Source: Pirellulaceae bacterium (lineage in GTDB: Bacteria > Planctomycetota > Planctomycetia > Pirellulales > Pirellulaceae). Taken from it: 8,199 nucleotides of DNA. The stretch is taken from contig JASLRF010000392.1 of assembly GCA_030744095.1 (NCBI GenBank), forward strand, positions 1 through 8,199, in the 5' to 3' direction. Below, one piece after another: positions 1-5,681 of this stretch (position 1 is the first letter of the stretch; every line of letters starts with the position of its first letter). Position numbers and translations under genes: made by a program. The notes below the pieces were generated by a model, which was not told the DNA's origin, ran no database searches, and saw nothing but the letters and a program-made list of their open reading frames with translations.

Positions 1-77
1 TCGTCCCAAAACTCGTACACTGTCATCCGAAAAAGACTCCCGACCCCCTTCCTGCAAAGCCCGCGTTATGTGCCGTA

Positions 78-116
78 ATTGTTGTTTCCAAGCAGAAACG
101 CACAAGAAACGACAAT
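78..116. repeat. Inverted repeat with nested direct repeats (operator-like)
   Basis: The arm ATTGTTGTTTC (78-88) pairs with GAAACGACAAT (106-116) over 11 positions, one of them a U-G wobble, around a 17-nt loop. The loop contains another GAAAC (95-99) that could pair with GTTTC (84-88) instead, so two mutually exclusive hairpins are possible. The right half is also a direct repeat of the core AGAAACG (94-100 and 105-111), 11 bp apart. No T-run follows, so it does not look like an intrinsic terminator. A protein-binding site or an RNA leader structure for the downstream operon are the alternatives. The structure is visible; its function is inferred. Confidence 0.35.
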
Positions 117-131
117 GTTGATCACTTGAGC

Positions 132-172
132 ACTTTGACGGGATTATTGGTCCTCGTCAGCAACTTTGACGG
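132..172. repeat. 10-bp direct repeat ACTTTGACGG, 31 bp apart
   Basis: ACTTTGACGG occurs at 132-141 and exactly again at 163-172. The 31-bp period is close to three helical turns, so both copies face the same side of the DNA, as expected for a pair of regulator half-sites. They lie about 100-135 bp upstream of the first start codon. A 10-bp exact repeat could also be chance. Confidence 0.25.
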
Positions 173-267
173 TGCGGTGGAAGGTGTCAGCGCGCCGAGT
201 TAACAATCGAACTCCCGCCTGATCTGGACTTTCAATTGACAAGCCAATTCAATACGAGGCAACTCGC

Positions 268-1617
268 ATGACCGGCCAGAAACAAGTTTCGCGACGTGTA
301 TTCATGGAGAAGGCGACGGCCGTCGGAGCGGCAGCACCGTATATTCTTTCAGCCAGCGCGCTGCGAGCCGCCGGCGAACTGGGAGCCAACGACCGAATCC
401 AGATCGGTTTAATCGGTGCCGGCGGGATGGGGCGGGGAAACTTGAACAACTGCGCCAAACATGATGATGTCGTGGTGACCGGCGTCTGTGATGTTTGGAA
501 ACAGCGGCGGGATCCAGTTGTGGCCCAGTTTCCCGGCAGCGCCAAGCCGTACCACGATTATCGGGAGATGCTCCAACAGCCAGATATCGATGCGGTCATC
601 ATCGCCACGCCGCCGCATTGGCACTGCCTGCAAGCGATCGATGCGTGCGAGGCAGGCAAGGACATCTACTTGCAAAAACCGATGACACTCCACCTGGCGG
701 AGAGTCTGGCATTGAAGCAAGCTGTCGAGAAGCACCAGCGGATCAGCCAAGTAGGAACGCAGATTCATGCCGGCGAGAACTATCGGCGAGTTGTCGAGAA
801 GGTGCGTTCGGGAATGCTGGGAAAAGTCAATGTGGTCCGCACGTTCAATGTGATGAACCAGGGTCCCGAGGGCATAGGAAAACCTGCGAACAGTGCACCC
901 CCTGCGGGCCTGGATTGGGAGTTGTGGGTTGGCCCCGCGCCTATGCGCCCGTTCAATGAACTGATCGTCCGAAGCGCTTTTGAAAACTGCTCGTTCATGG
1001 ACTACAGCGGTGGCTGGACACCGGGCATGGCCCCTCACATTATCGACCTGCCCTACTGGGCGCTGGAACTCGGGCATCCGACGACCACCAGTTGTTCCGG
1101 CGGTCGCTTCGCGATTCGCGACGCTGGCGACGCACCTGACACCCAGGAGGTTCTGTGGGAATATCCGGGTATGACCATGGCATGGTCAATGTCGGCGGTT
1201 AGCAGTTTTGGTTTTGATTTTGGCCGAGGCAGCTTGTCGCGGCGGCTGGGAATCTACTTCCACGGCGTCGACGGGACACTATTTACCGACTATGGAAAAC
1301 ACGAGGTCGTTTCCGAAGGCGATCGGATGCAAGACGCCGCGCCGCCGGAGAAGTCGATTCCCGCCTCGCCCGGCCACGAAAGGGAATGGCTCGATTGTCT
1401 GCGGAGCCGCGAGCAGCCTAGCTGCAATGTCTCGTATCACTACAGAATGGACGTGGCGATTGCGCTGGCCAATTTGTCAATGAAAGTTGGCCGAACATTA
1501 CACTTCGATCCGCGGACGGAAGAGATCGTGGGAGACAACCAGGCTGCCAGGCTGGCCAAACCCGAATATCGGGATCCGTGGAAGTTCCCGATGGAGTACC
1601 TGAATCCCGTAGCTTGA
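268..1617 (+). CDS. Tat-exported Gfo/Idh/MocA-family NAD(P)-dependent oxidoreductase
   Basis: A 449-residue protein. Residues 8-13 (SRRVFM), followed by a short Ala-rich segment to about residue 34, form a twin-arginine signal, so the folded enzyme with bound cofactor is probably exported, as is known for Zymomonas glucose-fructose oxidoreductase. The Rossmann fold begins at about residue 45 with GAGGMG at 50-55. The family EKP motif appears as QKP (136-138), so the first residue is substituted. The C-terminal α/β domain contains the VGTQ segment (162-165), the WELWVGPAP stretch (217-225) typical of planctomycete members, and HIID (257-260) in the region of the active-site His. The ATG at 268 is supported by GAGG at 256-259 and by placing the Tat motif at the N-terminus. 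The family oxidises or reduces sugars, polyols and related compounds; the substrate here is unknown. It is followed 35 nt later by a second family member, almost certainly in one operon. Confidence 0.93.
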   Translation: MTGQKQVSRRVFMEKATAVGAAAPYILSASALRAAGELGANDRIQIGLIGAGGMGRGNLNNCAKHDDVVVTGVCDVWKQRRDPVVAQFPGSAKPYHDYREMLQQPDIDAVIIATPPHWHCLQAIDACEAGKDIYLQKPMTLHLAESLALKQAVEKHQRISQVGTQIHAGENYRRVVEKVRSGMLGKVNVVRTFNVMNQGPEGIGKPANSAPPAGLDWELWVGPAPMRPFNELIVRSAFENCSFMDYSGGWTPGMAPHIIDLPYWALELGHPTTTSCSGGRFAIRDAGDAPDTQEVLWEYPGMTMAWSMSAVSSFGFDFGRGSLSRRLGIYFHGVDGTLFTDYGKHEVVSEGDRMQDAAPPEKSIPASPGHEREWLDCLRSREQPSCNVSYHYRMDVAIALANLSMKVGRTLHFDPRTEEIVGDNQAARLAKPEYRDPWKFPMEYLNPVA

Positions 1618-1640
1618 TCAGCAAGCCCGTAGTCGTTGCC

Positions 1641-1645
1641 GGAGG
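1641..1645 (+). promoter_or_regulatory. Shine-Dalgarno site fixing the second oxidoreductase start
   Basis: GGAGG at 1641-1645 lies 7 nt before the ATG at 1653. This favours that start over an in-frame ATG at 1578, which lies inside the previous gene and would add 25 residues before the Rossmann fold. Confidence 0.8.
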
Positions 1646-1652
1646 TAAAAGA

Positions 1653-2678
1653 ATGGACAATCGCAAGCTGGGAGTAGCCATCCACGGAGCGGGGCAAGTG
1701 GCGTACGCGCACGCCGCTAGTTGGAAGAAGAATCAGAACACGAAGATTGTCTCGGTCAGCAGCCGGAGCCGGGAAAGTGCTCAGCGGCTGGTCGACGAAT
1801 TTGAACTTGACTGCGCTGTGCACGATTCTTTCGCCGACGTGCTAAACGATGAGCGAGTCGACATCGTCAACATCAGCGGTCCAAACCATGTTCACGCCGA
1901 ACAGGGAATCGCCGCGGCGGAATCCGGCCGGCACTTGCTCATCGAGAAACCGATGGTCATGTCAATGGACGAGAACCGGGCATTGCGCGACGCCGTCGTT
2001 CGGACGGGTGTGAAGAGCGTTGTTAGCTTCGTACTACGCTGGAACCCGCTGTTCGAGAACCTCAAATCGCTGCTCGCCTCGAACGTCATCGGCGATCCAT
2101 TCTACGTCGAGGTTGACTACTGGCACGGTATCTCTCCGGCCTACGGTGGTTGGGATTGGGCTCATACGAAAGCAACCGGCGGCAGCGCCATGCTGCTCGG
2201 TGGTTGCCACGCCGTTGATGCCATGCGCTGGCTGGCGGACGACGAGGTTGTCGAGGTGTCCGCGCTATCAAACAACTGGAAAGGGGTATACCAGTATGAT
2301 GCCAATGTCGTGGCCATCTTCAGATTTCAAAGCGGTGCCATTGGCAAGACGTCAGTGCTGCTGGATTGCGAAATGCCGTATTCCTTCAACATCGATTTGA
2401 TCGGCACTGACGGAGCATTGCGTGACAATCGGATCTGGTCCAAGAAACTACTTCCGGCGCAAACCGGATGGGCCACAGCGCCCACCGTCACACCTGATTC
2501 CGGCGCAGTGGAGCACCATCCTTTCGACGCGGAAGTGAATCATCTCGTCGACTGCATTCGCAACGACCAAGAGTCGCACTGCAATGTGGCCGACGCCTAC
2601 CGCACACACGAGATCTGCCTGGCCATCGACTGTTCGATTGAAGAAGGAGGGCGAACAATCAAACTTCCGCTGGATTGA
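1653..2678 (+). CDS. Gfo/Idh/MocA-family oxidoreductase, cytosolic type
   Basis: A 341-residue protein from the ATG at 1653, with no signal peptide. The nucleotide-binding loop HGAGQ is at residues 11-15, followed by the β-α-β unit of a Rossmann fold. The canonical EKP motif is intact at 98-100 (E98, K99, P100), with K99 the expected catalytic lysine. The segment GGSAMLLGGCHAVDAMRW (176-193) matches the family active-site helix, with H186 and D189 as candidate catalytic residues. The C-terminus shows the usual ending (HEICLAIDCS, then a Gly-rich turn and β-strand). An NAD(P)-dependent sugar/polyol dehydrogenase role is known for the family; the substrate cannot be named. It probably shares a transcript and pathway with the upstream exported paralogue, from which it differs strongly in sequence, so the two are not a recent duplication. 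Confidence 0.93.
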   Translation: MDNRKLGVAIHGAGQVAYAHAASWKKNQNTKIVSVSSRSRESAQRLVDEFELDCAVHDSFADVLNDERVDIVNISGPNHVHAEQGIAAAESGRHLLIEKPMVMSMDENRALRDAVVRTGVKSVVSFVLRWNPLFENLKSLLASNVIGDPFYVEVDYWHGISPAYGGWDWAHTKATGGSAMLLGGCHAVDAMRWLADDEVVEVSALSNNWKGVYQYDANVVAIFRFQSGAIGKTSVLLDCEMPYSFNIDLIGTDGALRDNRIWSKKLLPAQTGWATAPTVTPDSGAVEHHPFDAEVNHLVDCIRNDQESHCNVADAYRTHEICLAIDCSIEEGGRTIKLPLD

Positions 2679-2682
2679 AATA

Positions 2683-2868
2683 GTGTCAGCTGAAAAGGTC
2701 TCAGTGTCGTTTGGAGAATTGCCAAACGAAGGAAACGAAGTGCGGCAGCGGCGAGGTGACGTTGCGGAAGTGGATGACGAAGCGCTTTCCGACGATTGGA
2801 TCGACAGGGTGAATCAGTGGAAGCTATCGAAGCGACGGTTCATCGACATGGGGAACTCGCGATGCTAG
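2683..2868 (+). CDS. Doubtful small ORF, hypothetical protein
   Basis: A 61-codon frame could begin at a GTG at 2683 and end at the TAG at 2866-2868. The frame is open further upstream but there overlaps the oxidoreductase out of frame. The predicted peptide is charged, with an acidic patch (EVDDEALSDDWIDRV) followed by a basic stretch (KLSKRR). I recognise no domain. No Shine-Dalgarno site sits at a sensible distance from the GTG; the nearest GGAGG (2646-2650) is over 30 nt away. The 8-bp hairpin at 2707-2729 lies inside it, which argues for non-coding sequence. It could also be the remnant of a longer gene. Confidence 0.15.
   Translation: MSAEKVSVSFGELPNEGNEVRQRRGDVAEVDDEALSDDWIDRVNQWKLSKRRFIDMGNSRC
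2707..2729 (+). terminator. Perfect 8-bp hairpin after the oxidoreductase operon
   Basis: TCGTTTGG (2707-2714) and CCAAACGA (2722-2729) are exact reverse complements around a 7-nt loop. The hairpin starts 28 nt after the stop codon of the second oxidoreductase, where a transcript end or 3' stabilising structure would be expected. No U-tract follows, so it is not a classic intrinsic terminator. It could be a Rho-linked 3' end, a processing signal or an operator. Confidence 0.35.
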
Positions 2869-2937
2869 AATCAATGTGATTCCGAGCCAGGATTGGCTTG
2901 GGGCTCAACCCAAATGGGAAACGTCGGCTAACGCTCC

Positions 2938-4353
2938 ATGGTCATGAAAGATTCGATTAAGCCGCTGGTGGCCATCTTGTTTTGGGCACTTGCGGTGTAT
3001 TTGGCTTATCTCGCGGGACCATGGAAGCGGGAAGAGGATGCATCGAAGATGCCTCCGGGTATGCATGACTCGATGTTCCACATGCACCAGCCGTTGCACC
3101 CTGACGGCAAAGTGACGATGCAAGGCCAGTTTCACCTGGAATTGGTTGCGGAGGAAGACGGTACCCACCGGCTCTGGCTGTCAAACGCCTTCCGCCAAGA
3201 AATCAACCCCGCCGGATTTAACGGGCAACTGACGGTCGAACCGGTGGAGGGTGACGCGCAACACGCGTCATTCGAGCAAGTTGGCCGATCGTTCGAGTTA
3301 GTCGCGCGGACCGCGCCGGTCAAAGGTCAAGCGTGGTTGACGGTCTCTGGCAAACTCGGTGAAGTGACTGGGCTTGAGGACGTGAAGTTCTTCTGGGACT
3401 ACGAAATCGAGGCTCTCGGCCTGCGGCCCCCATTGGGGCTCGACCCAATGGTACCGCGGTCGCCTGATAACGCGCTGACATCCGACAAGATCAATCTGGG
3501 CCGTGAGTTGTTCTTCGATGGTGACATGAGTGCCGACGGGACTGTCTCGTGCGCGACATGCCACCTTCCAGAACGTGCCTTTACGGATACCAATACGATC
3601 GCCGTTGGCATCGGTGGCCACAAAGGACGTCGCAACGTGCCGACGGCACTCAATTCCGCATACCTCAATTCATTTTCTTGGGACGGACGTAGCGAGTCAT
3701 TGGAACGGTACGTGCTGGGCCCCATCCTCGGCGACGACGAAATGGGCAACAGCAACGAAGCCGAAGTTGTCGCGAGTCTAAAGGCCGTGTACGGGACGAG
3801 AATGCAGCAGGCGTTCGATGCGCCGCTGTCGTTAGACACGATCGCCAAGGCATTGGCGTGCTACCAGCGAAGCTTGTTCTCTGGTGACTCCGACTTTGAT
3901 CGTTACGAAGCCGGGTTGAAAGACGCCATCAGTTTGCCGGCCCAACGTGGCCGAGCGCTTTTTTTTGGCAAGGTGGCGTGTGGTCGCTGCCATGTGCCAC
4001 CGCTGTTTAGTGATCTCGGATTTCATAATCTTGGTGTCGGCTGGTCAGACTCAGGGGAGTCCGATTCTGGACGTTTCCAGGTGACAAATGACGACAATGA
4101 CCGTGGCGCATTTAAGACACCCTCGTTGCGTGATGTCAGCCGCACCGCTCCTTACATGCACGATGGCAGCCTGGCGACCCTCCACGATGTCGTTCAGTAT
4201 TACAACCAGGGCGGGATCGAGAATCCACATCTTGACTCTCGCATCAAACCGCTTGGGCTTGTTGAGTCCGAAGTCAAAGATTTGGTCGCGTTTTTGAAGA
4301 CACTAGATGGACGTTTTGAGGCTGCCAGTAAAGAAACAGTTCAAGACAGATGA
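2938..4353 (+). CDS. Membrane-anchored di-heme cytochrome c peroxidase / MauG-like protein with extra N-terminal domain
   Basis: A 471-residue protein. Residues 7-28 form one hydrophobic uncleaved anchor, so the rest should face the periplasm. Residues about 42-157 are a non-heme domain rich in β-type sequence, starting with a His/Met patch (MHDSMFHMHQPLH, 42-54). The di-heme peroxidase region follows. The first heme site is CATCH (205-209), then FSWDGR (246-251), the second heme site is CGRCH (348-352), and the conserved TPSLRDVSRTAPYMHDGS segment is at 394-411. Canonical bacterial peroxidases are about 320-350 residues, so the excess is the anchor plus the N-terminal domain. The family reduces peroxide or oxidises protein side chains (MauG, MbnH); which applies here is unclear, and I cannot assign the sixth heme ligand by eye. 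The start is ATG 2938 or ATG 2944; neither has a good ribosome site. A weak nested inverted repeat lies upstream (2884-2906). The gene is followed by the DoxX-type protein on the same strand. Confidence 0.9.
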   Translation: MVMKDSIKPLVAILFWALAVYLAYLAGPWKREEDASKMPPGMHDSMFHMHQPLHPDGKVTMQGQFHLELVAEEDGTHRLWLSNAFRQEINPAGFNGQLTVEPVEGDAQHASFEQVGRSFELVARTAPVKGQAWLTVSGKLGEVTGLEDVKFFWDYEIEALGLRPPLGLDPMVPRSPDNALTSDKINLGRELFFDGDMSADGTVSCATCHLPERAFTDTNTIAVGIGGHKGRRNVPTALNSAYLNSFSWDGRSESLERYVLGPILGDDEMGNSNEAEVVASLKAVYGTRMQQAFDAPLSLDTIAKALACYQRSLFSGDSDFDRYEAGLKDAISLPAQRGRALFFGKVACGRCHVPPLFSDLGFHNLGVGWSDSGESDSGRFQVTNDDNDRGAFKTPSLRDVSRTAPYMHDGSLATLHDVVQYYNQGGIENPHLDSRIKPLGLVESEVKDLVAFLKTLDGRFEAASKETVQDR

Positions 4354-4372
4354 CAGTTACCGAACTCGAAAG

Positions 4373-4422
4373 AAAGACGAAAGCGAAGATGAGTGAGAAG
4401 GACGAATGCGAAGATGAGTGCG
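4373..4422 (+). repeat. 25-bp tandem duplication before the DoxX-type gene
   Basis: Two adjacent 25-bp units occupy 4373-4397 and 4398-4422. They share an exact 13-bp core, GCGAAGATGAGTG (4383-4395 and 4408-4420). Over the first 23 positions only two bases differ. Each unit contains an ATGAGTG with overlapping potential start codons. Because 25 is not a multiple of 3, the copies sit in different frames. It lies 19 nt after the peroxidase stop and may be a slippage duplication or a translation-related element. Confidence 0.75.
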
Positions 4423-4477
4423 CCAGCCTTACTGCTCGAGCAAGATTCATGCGAGTTTGCCAGCCACCTCTTGGAGC

Positions 4478-4482
4478 AGGAG
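4478..4482 (+). promoter_or_regulatory. Shine-Dalgarno site supporting a TTG start at 4490
   Basis: AGGAG at 4478-4482 is followed by 7 nt and then TTG at 4490, in frame with the DoxX-type protein. This is the best-spaced ribosome site in the region. The alternative in-frame start is a GTG at 4418, directly after an in-frame TGA at 4415 and with only weak upstream purines. Confidence 0.55.
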
Positions 4483-4489
4483 CGGCACG

Positions 4490-5500
4490 TTGACTACTGT
4501 GATTGCCTTCCAACCATCGTCGCCACTTGCGCACGTCAGCTACGTGGTCGATTCCGAGTTGCTTGAGTCGCTCTCCGGTCGAGACTGGGCTTTCTTGCTG
4601 TCGCCGCTTTCTGATCCGCTGTACGTGACGCTCATCATTGTGACACTCGTCGTAACCGTGGCGTGTTTTGCGGCGTGTCATCTTGTGGGCCCGCTTCGTT
4701 CTCTCTGTCAGCGGTTCCACAATCGTCTGCTGATGAATATGGAGCATGTGCCGTTAATGCTGCGAGTGTCGCTGGGAATGGCGTTGATTGTGGCGGGGGT
4801 CGGCGACGCGGTTTTCTTACCTAACGTTCCCGCTGGCGGCTTTGGCGGGTTCGAGGTTGGCGTTGGGTTTTGCATGGTCTTCGGCTTCATGGTCCGCGCC
4901 AGTGGCATGGCGGCCTTGACCCTATTTTGCTGTGGGCTAGCGCAAAGCCACTATCTGTTGGGAGCGTGGGAGACGGCCGCCGCCGCATTACTCTTGATCG
5001 CCTACAAACCGACTCGTCCCAGTGTCGATGGTATTTTGGACATCGATCCCCTGGGTGACTTGCTCGCTCCGGTGTCGAGAAAACTAAACGACTTTGCACC
5101 TCTCCTGCTGCGACTTGCTCTGGGCAGCACGTTGATTTGGCTGGCCATTACCGAGAAGGCATTTAATCCGCGTTTGTGTGAAGCCGTTGTCATAGACTAT
5201 GGCTTAGAAGACGTGATTCCTGTAAGCACGGCGATGTGGGTTTTTTCAGTGGGTGTGATCGAAATTGCTGTCGGTACGGTACTGCTGCTGGGAATTTACA
5301 CACGTTGCTTCTGTCTGATTACGATGATCATCCTCACCTTGTCCTTCTTCTATTTCAAGGAGGATGTGGCAGGCCATGTGACATTTTTCGGATCGGCCGC
5401 CTCGCTAACAGTGATGGGCGCGGGCCGCTTTAGCTTTGATTCGTGGATCGCTCACCGAACGAGAGCCGTCAAAGGGACGGCCGTTCCCTATCCCATCTAG
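4490..5500 (+). CDS. DoxX-like polytopic membrane protein with two DoxX-type repeats
   Basis: The TTG start gives 336 residues; a GTG at 4418 would give 360. About eight hydrophobic segments are visible: roughly 43-67, 88-110, 118-136, 137-153, 160-172, 204-224, 246-268 and 271-289, plus a final stretch near 293-311. Residues 88-111 and 204-227 align without gaps (PLMLRVSLGMALI against PLLLRLALGSTLI, both ending in FxP), so the protein is an internal duplication of a four-helix unit. The second unit, with its GIYTR turn and terminal GAGRFSFD, resembles DoxX/TQO-small-subunit proteins. These are membrane proteins linked in some organisms to quinone or thiosulfate oxidation, though most have no known role. 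The N-terminus reads PLAHVSYVVD, as if a short signal ended at Ala14 and left His15 first. That start is poorly hydrophobic and uncertain. Its neighbour is the peroxidase upstream, on the same strand. The DoxX assignment is from pattern recall. Confidence 0.72.
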   Translation: MTTVIAFQPSSPLAHVSYVVDSELLESLSGRDWAFLLSPLSDPLYVTLIIVTLVVTVACFAACHLVGPLRSLCQRFHNRLLMNMEHVPLMLRVSLGMALIVAGVGDAVFLPNVPAGGFGGFEVGVGFCMVFGFMVRASGMAALTLFCCGLAQSHYLLGAWETAAAALLLIAYKPTRPSVDGILDIDPLGDLLAPVSRKLNDFAPLLLRLALGSTLIWLAITEKAFNPRLCEAVVIDYGLEDVIPVSTAMWVFSVGVIEIAVGTVLLLGIYTRCFCLITMIILTLSFFYFKEDVAGHVTFFGSAASLTVMGAGRFSFDSWIAHRTRAVKGTAVPYPI

Positions 5501-5681
5501 ATAGCCGGGATTCTTCATGCGCATTCATCGGTGCAAGCCATAGACTTTTTCACTTTGGAGGTTTAGGAGAGCCTGGAACATGTCCTTCTCCCCTTTGGAG
5601 AAAGCGAAAAAGTCCGCAGAGGGAGAGGTGATTGAATCTTAACTCTGCTGCACGCGCCAGCTTACAACGGTTGTCCAGAGA
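5501..5681. other. Convergent intergenic region between DoxX-type gene and sulfatase
   Basis: This 181-bp gap lies between two converging genes, so transcript ends from both strands are expected. No coding potential is supported. The only structure seen is the purine/pyrimidine-rich inverted repeat at 5584-5627. The octamer CTTTGGAG occurs twice, at 5552-5559 and 5593-5600. Confidence 0.5.
5584..5627. terminator. Possible bidirectional hairpin, terminator-like or dispersed repeat remnant
   Basis: TTCTCC (5586-5591) pairs with GGAGAA (5597-5602) around a 5-nt loop, with an A-rich run (GCGAAAAAG) shortly after. On the - strand the A-rich run becomes a short T-run. A longer alternative pairs CCTTCTCCC (5584-5592) with GGGAGAGG (5620-5627), leaving one bulged T. 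Its position between convergent stop codons suits a terminator. Its composition also recalls the CTCTCCC-type dispersed intergenic repeats of planctomycete genomes; that comparison is from memory. Confidence 0.3.

Larger units (their letters stand above)
1..267. other. Leader/intergenic region upstream of the oxidoreductase operon
   Basis: No gene is supported here. One forward frame stays open from base 3 to a TAA at 201-203 (66 codons), but it has no ATG and no recognisable motif. It could be chance or the tail of a gene entering from the left. The region contains an inverted repeat with nested direct repeats (78-116) and a 10-bp direct repeat (132-172). A GAGG at 256-259, 8 nt before the ATG at 268, is a good ribosome binding site for the first gene. 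No convincing -35/-10 promoter pair was found by eye. Confidence 0.5.

Noticed and set aside
3..203. Open forward frame of 66 codons at the left edge, possible tail of an upstream gene
   Set aside because: It has no ATG and no recognisable C-terminal motif; the length is within chance for one of six frames. It cannot be excluded without sequence to the left.
236..241. TTGACA as a -35 promoter box
   Set aside because: No -10-like hexamer lies at 16-18 bp, and a start there would leave too little room before the ATG at 268.
409..1077. 222-codon reading frame on the - strand opposite the first oxidoreductase
   Set aside because: It is antisense to a gene with clear family motifs, has no recognisable domain, and is a common by-product of GC-biased codon use.
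1578..1652. Upstream ATG extending the second oxidoreductase by 25 residues
   Set aside because: The extension overlaps the previous gene and lacks a ribosome site; the ATG at 1653 has GGAGG 7 nt upstream and starts right at the Rossmann fold.
3399..3848. 149-codon - strand frame opposite the peroxidase
   Set aside because: It overlaps the first heme site coding region of a well-supported gene and shows no motif.
4414..4566. 50-codon ATG frame between the peroxidase and DoxX-type gene
   Set aside because: It starts inside the 25-bp tandem repeat and overlaps the DoxX-type gene out of frame; the Cys-containing peptide has no signal or domain.
5473..5489. Small inverted repeat AGGGA/TCCCT at the end of the DoxX-type gene as a terminator
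   Set aside because: The stem is only 5 bp, lies within the coding region before the stop codon, and has no T-run.
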